Shown here piece by piece: positions 22,701 to 34,600 of a stretch of 64,000 nucleotides of DNA (position 1 is the stretch's first letter; the number at the start of each line of letters is the position of its first letter). This DNA comes from Arcuatula senhousia. Its lineage: Eukaryota > Mollusca > Bivalvia > Mytilida > Mytilidae. A model generated the notes under the pieces. It did no database searches. It was not told the DNA's origin and saw only the letters and a program-made list of their open reading frames with translations. The translations under genes and the position numbers were made by a program. The stretch spans positions 42,181,512-42,245,511 of the forward strand of contig OZ020306.1 of the NCBI GenBank assembly GCA_963971305.1, given 5' to 3'.

Positions 22701-25559
22701 ATCTGTCCCAGCTGTTACATTGTTTACTTCTGTTTCATCGAATAATGTGGTGTTCGATCATATAAGGTCTTTTTAATAACGTCAGAGCCTTTCATTCAAT
22801 ATAATTGCACGTACAATTGCCACAGCGTAACATTTAATCCCATCGCCTACTCATATAATAATTCACGTATATATTTTCTACATTAAGCTCGATCACCCCT
22901 TTTAACAAATTTTTGTGTCATTTAGATAACTATTTTATATTATATTTTCGAAACCATAGGGTCTTACATTTCGTCATTTATGTCTAGCTAACATAAAATT
23001 TAACCCCTTTAGAATTTAGTTCATTTATGTCTATATTTCAGATGAGAACGGCTGCATGTGGATGGGTCATATCGTTTTGATATTGTCATCCTTTTTTTAT
23101 AGATTTGATTTCAACCAACTCAGTTAATATTAAGCAGGAACTGCTTACCCTTCCGGAGCAACAGAGTTCACTCTCGTTTTGACGTGATTTTGTATGGCAC
23201 GCCGTTCTCGTCAAAAGTATGATTCAAATATAAGTTATTTTACACACTCAAAATTCTGAAATACACACTCAAAATTAAAATTCACACTCAAACTTGTACA
23301 AACTACACACTCAAAACAATAAAACACACACTCAAAATAATAAAAATTACACTCAAAATGTTGCTCTTAGTTAACACTGAAGTTTGACTGTGTTTGCACT
23401 CAAAATTGTGCGCATTGTTTTTGCGCAGAGCTCATAAATATTCATATATCATGGTTTCCTCGATGGTTGAATTGCATTCGGAACACTCTGCGTACATGTT
23501 ATACATTAATTGTTGTCCCGTGTTGGTGGATGTAAAAGTTGTACTGTACTTTCATAGACATTCAACAACGACTGGAAAAGCTCGACAATTAAGATCTTCT
23601 GTGTCGTTGATCGGACTTAATTTATTTATCACGCCCGGTGAAGGATTTGATTGTAAAACTCCTAAAACACCCAGATGATATATGAATATTCATGAGCTCT
23701 GCTCGAAAACAATGCGCACAATTTTGAGTGCATACACAGTCAGATTTGAGTGCAAACACAGTCAAACTTCAGTGTTAACTAAGAGCAACATTTTGAGTGT
23801 AATTTTTATTATTTTGAGTGTGTGTTTTATTGTTTTGAGTGTGTAGTTTGTACAAGTTTGAGTATGAATTTTAAATTTAAGTGTGTATTTCAAAATTTTG
23901 AGTGTGTATTTCAGAATATTGAGTATGTGAAATAACTTATATTGAATCATACTTTTGACGAGAACGGCGTGCCATAATTTCGCATTTGCAGTTTATGTGT
24001 ATTTCCTGTTGTCTTTTCTTTTTTTGCAAATGAATTTGCATTGACATTTCAGACTATTTACGACATTCATATCATCAATGGCAACTTCTAAAACCCCCTT
24101 TCCTTATAATTTAATTAGGGGGCGACATTAAAGGGAAGAGTAGACCTTATTAGAAGATATAAATGACTAAAAATTCAAGACCTTTTGATTAAAATAAAAC
24201 ACACAAAAAACAAGCTTCCAACATACACACACAACACTCTATCCCCAAGCTGAAGTACGTTCATACTTTACAACAAACATGACATAAGTACATATTTATT
24301 ATTTTGGTTTCAGTTATACTGAATGCACATTTCGAGTCGAAACAGAGTTTCATCTGTCATACAACAGAACTAGAAAGAAGCGTTGTTAGACTGCTCCACT
24401 ATAAGTGGTAACCTTTGTTGGAGCCTATTATCGGCCCTGTCATTGGGCTGATTTTTCATGTTCAAGAAATCTAAATGCATCTTTGGAAATACCTCACAAA
24501 ATACCTATAATATATAACAAATATTACAGTTTCCAGTGATAAAAATTGTGATGTTTTCTTCGATGACACACTAAATATGAGCAAAATTAGGAAAATCTTC
24601 ATTTTTGTAGATTGTTTACCCGTTTTCACCACTATTGTGCCAGAATCAAAAGTGGCCGCATGCTCTGACCAACATAGATTTCTGTATATAGATTTATTAC
24701 TTAGAAGTGAATATTTTAATCCCAAAATAATTTTGGTCAGAATATGCGGCCAACATTATATTCATCATTCTTCACCGAAAAAGAGGCCAAATAAGTCAAA
24801 AATAGCGATTTTTAAAGAAGTTCACGAATTCTTAAGGTCTCCATTGTTCACGAAAATAAACAATTCATGTATAATTTGTGACATTTTATAAAGTATAGAG
24901 TCTAATGACCGTTCTAGAAACATTATTTTGTAGCTGTCTAGAATTTTAAATTTAGGACCGTTTTTGGCCCTCTCCAAACATAGCCCTTTTACCACAAAAC
25001 AATTAAAAGATGGCCAACTGCATAATTTTAACAGGCTTTGATGGACCTGTTCCTCAGTACAAATAACCAGTTGCCAAGAATACATAAGCAGACTTGTATG
25101 ACATTACAACAGAAAGTAGAACCAAAATTAAATGTCTTATCATGACTTCGCCGTATCAGGTTAAATCCTGTATGATTTCATCCAATCAAATTGTTACAGT
25201 ACATAGTCGTTTAAAGAAGGAAGTTGGCGACCTTGCGGCTTCTTCAAATTTAGTGACAGATTAGATAAGAATAAGACAATATATATTTGCATTTCGCCAA
25301 AGTTTGTCTTTGCAATTTATAACTTCATGAGCATGCGATTTTGAATCATGCTTCCAAGGACATTTCTTTTCCACGCAAGTATCCATTTAGCAATAGTGTG
25401 ACATTATTTTAATTGTCAATTCGATACTTTTGAAAATTAAAACCCAGGATCTTTTGGTATGCTGATTCAAATGAAAAAAGCTCAATCAACACCTTGATCT
25501 TAATTTTTTTTCGAAATGACTCCTTGACGAAAATCATAAAGTTAATGGTTTATTTTTAG
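22701..25559. other. Intergenic DNA between the divergent KCTD and SRCR genes
   Basis: This stretch should hold the KCTD promoter (immediately right of 22700) and the 5' end of the SRCR gene. No exon other than the candidate at 25560 is supported. Its main structure is the foldback element at 23193-23976. The 24470-25100 part has open frames on both strands that resemble nothing I know. Confidence 0.45.
23193..23976. mobile_element. 784 bp foldback element with ~260-300 bp inverted arms
   Basis: The left arm (about 23193-23450) and right arm (about 23675-23976) are inverted copies. Outer ends are TATGGCACGCCGTTCTCGTC and its complement. Within each arm a decamer-like motif ACACTCAAAA recurs about nine times, separated by short variable bases. 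The arms end internally at ATAAATATTCATATATCA and its complement. The borders include TA on both sides, consistent with a TA target. It interrupts an R7 repeat: the left flank 23130-23192 matches the left part of R7 at 20350. No transposase is encoded. Confidence 0.85.
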
Positions 25560-25602
25560 GTTTTGGTGTCGTGTGCAATTTTTAGTGTAACTGTTCAGCA
25601 CA
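25560..25602 (+). CDS. Candidate signal-peptide exon of the SRCR gene
   Basis: Bounded by TTTTTAG and GTGAGT, this 43 bp exon would encode [14 protein letters not shown] plus one base. That base fits exactly the phase needed by the next exon at 26036 (codon A|CT). The hydrophobic run resembles the core of a signal peptide. The initiator ATG would lie in an upstream exon that I cannot identify. Small size and lack of conservation data keep this tentative. Confidence 0.35.
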
Positions 25603-28600
25603 GTGAGTTTACCTTAAACATTAGTTAGTTCGACTTAAATAGAGCTTTAAGTATAAACCATGTTTTATAAGTATATAAGTAAAATCCATTCAAGACAAAA
25701 ACATTCTAGACAAACGAAAAGAAGCTTAAACTTCATGACATTACTCCACTACCAGTTTGCAATCTTAAGTCAAGTATACCCCTTGTCTAGATGTATTGGA
25801 ACAGTTTACTTAGTATTTATTAAGGCAATATAATTATAATGTATTTCTTTGAACGCATACGCACACACTTGAAATTTCATTTTAATAAACTACCCAACCA
25901 TTATGACCATGAGTGCTTCTGTATGAATATGCTGCTGATGGTTCTTCGAAAAATTCCCTACACATTTTTTTAACCCGTATATGAGTTGCCATGCAATTTT
26001 TCTATCAGAATAACACTAGTTCTACCTATAAACAGCTCTGATCCAATTAAGAGGAGGCAGGAACCGATATGAAGGTCGAGTGGAGATTTTCCACAGCGGA
26101 CAGTGGGGAACGGTTTGTGACGATAAGTTTGGAATCAACGATGCCAGAGTTATATGCCGTATGCTTGGAAAGGAAATTGGGTATATTTATTGATTTTAAT
26201 TGTGATTTAAGAAGCAAAGGTGTACCAAAGGGAATATCAAATATCTTTAATCCGAAAAGATAAAGACCGATATTTAATTGCCCATTTGGTAAACCGTTGC
26301 TTCTCTAGGTTAAACCAATATCTGCCCTCATTTGAGGATATTTTTCAAGAATTAAAATGTTTAACAGTTTCCGCTGTAACTATGTTACAAACTCACAAGT
26401 TATTCATTCTCGACTTTATCCTTACACGTCAGGTTTTTGAGTCTATTGTTCTCCAACTGTTGAAGCGAGACTATGAGACGAAGAATGTCTATAGAGGCCT
26501 TTACATTTTTTAATATAAAATATAATACCATAATTGATTTCTACACTGTTTTCCTTCTAGGTAACAAAATTTGACTCGTTACCCAATGTTAGCTACAATA
26601 TGAAAGAAAAATGTACAGAGAAGAAGAGGTAAACGTTTTAAGATCTTTTAAGACTGGTGATTAGCACAATTATATCGGTCTGCAAAGATCTTAAAACTTC
26701 TTCTCTTTACTGCGCCCTATTTTCCTTCTAGTCACCCAATAATAGGAAAACCTAGAGAGTTTGGAGAAGGGGTTGGAAATATTTGGATCGATGAGCTAGA
26801 ATGCAGTGGAGACGAAAACGACATTACAGACTGTGTGTTCCCTGGTTGGAAAAATACTGACTGTTCCCACAAGGAGGATGTCAGTGTTTACTGCGGTAAG
26901 GAAAAAATACTGACTGTTCCCACAAGGAGGATGTCAGTGTTTACTGCGGTAAGGAAAAAATACTGACTGTTCCCACAAGGAGGATGTCAGTGTTTACTGC
27001 GGTAAGGAAAAAATACTGACTGTTCCCACAAGGAGGATGTCAGTGTTTACTGCGGTAAGGAAAAATACTGACTGTTCCCACAAGGAGGATGTCAGTGTTT
27101 ACTGTGGTAAGGGAAAACACTACCTGTTCCCACAAAGAGGATGTAAGTGTTTACTGCGGTAAGCGAAAATACTGAATGTTCCCACAAACAGGATGTCAGT
27201 GTTTACTGCGGTAAGCGGGGACAAAACCACGATTTTGTTAGAAGTAAGAAGTACCATTGGGACATTCAAATATCGGCAAATACAAAATCAGTGGACAGAA
27301 AGGAAACAAGAAGAAAAGACAGCAGAGAAAAGAAACGTTCAACATGACAAAAATACACAAAAGCCAAAATAAGTATACTGCAATCTGCAACGCGTACTCA
27401 AGTTGAAACGTGGCCAGATGAACTTGGGTGCTTCGGTAGGGTTCAAAGGGACACACAAAGGTCTGTTCTGTCTACTTTAAGACGTTGAAATATAATTATA
27501 TAATTACCCTTTTCTTTTGTTTCTGTTTGATTAGATGTTACAGAGGTTAGACTAACTAATGGGACTGCTGTTGGGGAGGGCAGAGTAGAGGTTAAATATG
27601 ACGGACACTGGGGCACTGTTTGTGATAATAGTTTTGGCTTGGTAGATGCTAAGGTCGTTTGCCATATGCTGGGATTTTATAATACGTGAGTTATTTTATC
27701 TGCACTCGGACTTCGTTTGATTAAAAGAACTATAGATGGGCATCTTCATATGCACACGTTTTTTCTGTCGGTTCATTCCAATCATTTTCTTTAAATATGT
27801 TAACTTTGAAATTCTCCTCACAATTAAACAGCTAGTAAGCATTTTGTAAACCAATAAACGGTACGTTAAAATCATGTATGTAATAGTTATTATCGAATAT
27901 CGTGTAACGATTGGAAAATTTGAAATTAATATTTTTTCAATGATATTAAAACATCACACACATTTGTTTTGTTTCAAAAACTTGTGTTGTTGTAAAAACT
28001 TAGCCGTTAGTAATTTCATTTTAGAACGCCTACTGTGCAAATTCACGCGACTTTTGGACATGGATTAGGACAAGTCTTGCTCTCTGATATAAATTGTACT
28101 GGGAACGAGGCGGACATCAACCAATGCAAATTTACTGGCTGGGGAAACACAACCTGCTCACATGCCAATGACGTAGGAATATCATGCGGTAAATTATCAG
28201 TATTGTTGTTCCATTTGCTTTGGTTACAGTAACGACTGACTTTATTTTTTAGACTTTTGACATTCGATACCACAATAGTACTTTGTTTGTTTTTATTAAA
28301 GATGAAGATATCAAAATAACGAACGTTTTTCATTCTACATAAATGTTTGTACATTTTCAATCTTTGACGCCACAATATAAAAAGTTGATATACAGATAGT
28401 TTGATGCATTACAATTACTAGAAATAACTTCTTCAATTGAATTATTCTGAAAAATCTCGCCATAAGAAAAATAAAAACATATTTTCTGCGATGTTTAGAA
28501 TTCTGAAATCAATGGACCTAGCTTTCGGACTTACGATGTTTGGATGCCCCGCCCCATTGGTACTATATTGCTTCCTTTTACATGATTTCAAGGATTTAGC

Positions 28601-31600
28601 TATGAATGTATATGCACTTTTTATATTGAAATGAACTAGTAAGTATATTTTATTAAACATCTCAAAGACATACATGTAGCCATAATGATATTTTCTTAAA
28701 GTGACCCCTGTTAGGCTGGTTGGAGGGGCAACGCCATCTCAAGGTCGTTTGGAGGTGTACCACAACAGAGCATGGGGTTCGGTTTGTTCTGACTCATTTG
28801 ATCTAAAAGACGCAATAGTTGTTTGTCGTACACTTGGATTTTTAACAAGGTGATTATTTAACCTAACATAAGTGATTTTTCTTTTCGTGTTTTATCTTTT
28901 CGATATTCGAGTTATATGCGCGCGTAGCGAGCTCTTTAATGTAGAAAGTATGCCTAATTGCACGAGACTCAAAATACTATGGAAGAAAAATCGTTCTGTC
29001 ACCGGAAACATTCGATTTCCGGAACTTTTCGAAAACGTCTGCGCGTGCTGAAAAATTGCGGGAAATAGTAATACATCGTCCCAAATTATCTCGTCCCAGG
29101 CATTATTCGAAATTATCAATGGAAGTGATTATATTTTTGTATCTACGCGAGCTTTTAAGGCAATGTCTTTCTCATATTATGAGTATATACTTTCATAACA
29201 TATACTGATACATACATTGTATGCTCTTATATATTTTCGAGTACTGGAATATGTGTTGGAAAGACACAGTTTACATATTTCCAAAATTTGACAACGTTTG
29301 GCTGTTTCTTTAAAAAATGATAAATTTATCTGTTTGGTCATTGTTGTATTATTTTTTGGCATTTTTTTTAATCAAATCTAATATTCTACCGGTTTTCCAA
29401 GTTTTCTACTCCCAGCGTGTCTGATGAAGGTTAATCCAGAAAAGCGCTTCACAAATTTTACCTTTGGATATTATTAAAATCATTTCAATATGAGGATCGT
29501 GTCTTTTTGGCCCAAATTCCATATTCTTTCGTTTTTAAAATATAGAAACTATTTCCCTTTTCTACACAAACATTTTCCTTTTCGTTTTTCCTATTTGTAT
29601 CTGAATACGAAAAGAAAATGACAATTTTTATCGTTTTTCATTTTCCTTTTATAATCCAGAGAGGACAAAACACAAAAATATTTTCCTGTAAGCCTCTTTT
29701 ATGTTAACTATCAAAAAGGAAAATGGGCCGATTCAGAATCGAAATAAAGAGAGAGAGAAAAGAAACCCATGTGCCACAAAACAGAACCAAAAGGGCAGAT
29801 AGATTCATAGTTTTTAGAAATATCTGACACACAGTGATGTTAATGACGTTAGTCCCGCCAAAAGTTAAAAAAAGTTTCAAAGAGTTGTCCCCCTTATTGC
29901 GACGAATACTCGAAAAAATGCCTGTACCATATAGATTTGATAAAATATTTGGAGTTTTATTGTCTTATGTAGTCTGACATAATTATTTACAGTTATCCAA
30001 ACCATTATATTTTATTAATATTACTCAATAGTTAGAAAAACTCGAATAGAAGAATTTTCTATTGGAAATTAAGTCCCGCCCCTTTTACCTTATTTGGCAA
30101 ATCAGACGAAATTTGATACCTCATTTCTTAAATCGGATTTAGCACCCCGAAGATCGACCTCGATTGTTTTAAAATTTCACCACATGATAGTCAGATCATT
30201 AAATATAGATTTTGAGAATTGCTGCTCATTCTTTTGTATTTTTGAAAATTATAACAAAAAATATATCATGATGAAAAACGCAGTTTTTCTCATTCTGATT
30301 TACTTTTTTCGTCCAAAAATTAAAATTATTCTTAACATTATCAACAATGAGCACCTAAATCCAAATAAATTGATCAAAAACGAACCCAAATAAATAATTT
30401 TCAATCAATTCGATGGTGCTTATCGGGGTGCTAAACTCCAGTTTCCAAATCCGAGAAAAGTCATGTTGCAGACAAAATGGTTGCCATGGATACTTTGTTA
30501 TGGTACTATATGAGCAGTATTTTAACGCATTTACATATTTTCTAAATACATATCAAATTCCTGTTCATTTCGATATAAAATAACTTTAAAATTGATTTTT
30601 AATTTTTTATGTTTGAAATGGTTGGGAAACGGACGATTTTCCGGAAAAGTGCATTAACCAACCTGCGCATATCATGATCTTTTTCTTAATCCTCAGCCAT
30701 CCAGTTGTTTATCCCGGTGGTCACTTCGGTGAAAGTATCCATCCAATTATCTTAGACGATCTAAATTGTACTGGTGAAGAAAACGACATTGCAGGATGTA
30801 AATTTCCAGGATGGGGACAGCATAATTGCAATCATGCAAAGGATGTTGCTTTAGAATGTCGTGAGTGAATAATCAATATTATATACCACCTATTTTCTTC
30901 AACATTGTATTGACTGTAGTTTTTCCAATGGAAAAAGGTTAAAATGTCCGAAATATGTTTGAAATTTAATATTAAATTGTTTCATTTAAATATTCGATAT
31001 AATATAACAGTTGTCACCCTAGATGATATGTGACCCAGCATTTCTTTCCCCTCGAAACGTAAGGTCACCCTCGGGGCAAGCCCTCGGGTGACCTTACTTG
31101 CTTGGGGAAAGAAAACACCGGTTCACACACACCAACTAAGGTGATAATTGTATAATATCAATTTCTTTTTTTTTCATTTAATGATGTGTGCACAAGAAAA
31201 AACTTACGTTGCATTTATTTGGTTTTTGTCTCGCCTGCGACTTTAGTCGCTGAAGGCGAGACATAGGTATTACTTTCCGGCGGCGGCGACGGCGAAAACT
31301 TTTTTGTAAGACTTTTGTGGAAAATGAATTACAAGAAAAGTATAATAGCTATGCATCTGATATTTGGTATACAGACAGTTGGGGTTATGGTCTACGCAAC
31401 TGGCACCAAAATAAATTAAGTTAAAAGTATAATAGCTAGACATCTGATATTTGGTATACATACATTTGGGGTTTTGGTCTACACAACTGACACCATGTTG
31501 TGTGACCCTGACCCCATTTTCATGGTTCAGTGACTTTGTGAACTTAGATGATTTTTAAGTGGAAAATGAGTTTAGTGAAAAGTATATTATAGCTAGGCAT

Positions 31601-34600
31601 CTGATATTTGGGAATTATGGTATACACAACTGACGTCACCGTGTAATGTGACCTTGACCCCATTTTCATGGTTGAATGACTTAATAGTGAATGTTGGTTT
31701 TTTTCATTGTTTCGAAATAACTATGGTATCTAGAACACACTTCAGACATTTTGTGATGGTTAAATGGAATTATGTCATTTGTCACATGACCTTGACCTTA
31801 ACTTTTCTGAAGGCCCAGCTAGACCTTCAATGAGTTCTGTGATGGTGCCGACAGGCGAGACATACTTTAGTGTCAACTCTTGTTTTGGGTGTGTGCACAA
31901 GGAATTAAGACATTGCGTTTAATTTATTATTTTAAAAAAAATATTTTATATTACCCGTTGCTAGAAAAATGCAAAATTGTATTTGATGATAATATCCGCG
32001 CTTGTTTCAATCACGTACTGGCTATTGATGATCATCTCACTTTTCCAATTGCGTCTGTGTTCTGTTTAACTACCGGACACTAAGATCGCAACGGAAATGA
32101 GAGGTTTGGTGCCATAAACCTACCTTTTAACTTTTTTCATTCGAAATGCCTATAAATAGTCAGTGTCCTTCTTGTTTTCAAGTTTTCTGGTTGTAATTGT
32201 TTTGATTAGTGTTTTTATTCTGGGTCTTTGTCGTTATGAGTGAAATTGTTTTTGTTCAGACGTATAATTTTGTTGTTGCTTTTATTTGCGATTAACACTC
32301 ATATTTACCGAAAGTTATTTTAACTATATTTCATTTTTATGATAAAGGTAATAACAAAACTACCGAACTTGGAGGATCAATCTCAAATGTCCGAAAGAAA
32401 AGACAAAACAAGGCGAAGACATATCGGAAAATTGAATATCACAAGGGTCTTGACTTGGGCCAGTCATTTCAAAAGAAATGTTTGGTTGAACAAGGTTTTC
32501 TCATGCGGCAAACCTCCCTTTTGGTGCCATGCACCTTCCTTAACTAACCTTTCCCTTTGAAATACCCATACGTCAGGGTAAAGAATTCTGGTATTCTGTT
32601 TCGTTTTGTGTTTTCTCTTGGTCTTTTGGGTTAAATTGTTCTTGTCTTGTATAATTTTATAAGTATCTTTATTTGCGATAAACAATTAAGTATATACACG
32701 AAAATTTACCGAATTTTATTACATATTTCATTCTAATAAATTATACATCTTAAATTGATTGAAGAAACAAAGGTGCGTCTTGTTGATGGACCATCTCCGT
32801 CTAGAGGAAGGGTTGAAATCATGTACCGCGGAGAATGGGGCACTGTATGCGATGATCATTTTGGCCAAGAGGAGGCGACGGTAGTATGTAGGATGCTTGG
32901 ATACCATAACTCGTAAGTTTTTGTATGATTATAAAAGTTTTAGTTTAAATTTCCATGTTTTTTTGTATTTTATATCGTACATATGAAAATGTTTGATCAG
33001 CTCTGAAACTTTATAATATTCCTAGTTGATAAAAATTCTTCTTGCGGAAAATTAAGTAAAGTTTGAAACGTTAATAAAGTAAAACATTCGTTATTTTTAT
33101 TATGCATGTTAAGTTAAATTTAGTTCAGTAATAGCTTTATGTAATGATGCATAAGGTTTCTTTATACTTATTAAGGAACTACCGAATAAGATCATCAGCG
33201 TATTATCATAGAGGTGCTGGTAAAATATGGATGGATGACGTATTCTGTGATGGGACGGAGACTGATATTGCTGATTGTAAATTCAGAGGGTGGGGCATTA
33301 ATGACTGTCAGCACAGCGATGACGTAGGCGTAGATTGTGGTAAAGTTTACAATAATGCATTGATGTCAATGTTTATACCATAAATTTGAAAATGTTATAA
33401 GTTCCTTAGACAATGACGATTTAGGCCACTCGAAATATATTCCTCTAGGTCGTCGGACATTCTTGGCAATAACGGTAGCGAGTGTACGAATTTTTAAAGT
33501 TTTTTTTTATAAAGAGAATCATCAATTTCATAGGAGAGAGGATTTTCACCTTACTGGCGGCATTTTTATGGCCCGACCACGTATGTGGATCGGACATATA
33601 GTTTTACCCTTGTCCGTCCATCCGTCCGTACGTCCGTAACACTTTGGTTAAGTTCTTGGTGAAGGTCCATTACTCTGATACTACACTAGATGATGTAGGT
33701 CAATTATATTTCACCACTAGATGGGTCTTGGGTAGGGCTTCACCACCCACTATAAATTAGGTCACTGTGACCTATATTTTATGCATGAACGACTTCGGTT
33801 AAGTTCTTGGTTAAGGTCCATAACTTGGATACTAGATGTTGGGGGTCAATGATATTTCACTACTAGATGTGTCTTAGGTAAGGTGACACCACCCACTAGA
33901 AATAAGGTCACTGTGACCTATATTTTACGCTTGAATGACTTTGGTTAAGTTCTTGGTTAAGGTCCATTACTTGGATACTAGATGTTGGGGGTCAATAATA
34001 TTTCACTACTCGATGAGTCTTGGTAACATGGCACCACCCACCAGAAATAAGGTCACAGCGACCTATATTTTACACATGAACACTTTTGATTAATTTCTTG
34101 GTAAAAGGTCAATATCCCAGGTAATACACATTTAGGGTCAATGTCAATGATATTTCAGGAACGGGAGGGCCATCCTGTGGCTCATAGACACATTTTCTAG
34201 TTTTAATTAAAAAGTAATAATCAAAATCTTCTTCAAATCAAGCAACGCAAAAGCAGTATACCCCATGTGTTCAATCTTTAGACCCTCAGATGTATATTGA
34301 ACCAAATTAAGATTTACAGATATGTTGTAGTTGATAGACAAAAATGTATGATGCCTTATATGAATGTTCTATTACAAACGAGTTATTATTATAGTATCAT
34401 GATATATATTTGGTGATTCTTTGACCAAATTGGTGACTTTTATTTGTGCATATTATATATTTATGTATCTTGAACATATTTTATTTGTTTTCAAAATATT
34501 TAAGATTCCCAAATACTGTTGAGTGGTGGAAGTCACCAAGGCCAGGGTACAGTTCAAGTCTATCATGAGGGCCAATGGGGGACAATTTGTGATGACCGGT

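Noticed and set aside
24470..25090. Overlapping open frames of 84-104 codons on both strands
   Set aside because: No recognisable motif, no supporting splice pattern and AT-rich composition; most likely chance frames.
26565..26632. Possible extra exon between the two halves of SRCR domain 1 (TTCTAG to GAGGTAAAC)
   Set aside because: Splice-like borders exist, but including it would break the SRCR fold and the phase match between 26180 and 26732.
30094..30393. 99-codon plus-strand frame in an SRCR intron
   Set aside because: Very AT-rich, Lys/Asn/Ile-dominated, no known motif, and it overlaps a probable small MITE bounded by TTTAGCACCCCGA inverted repeats.
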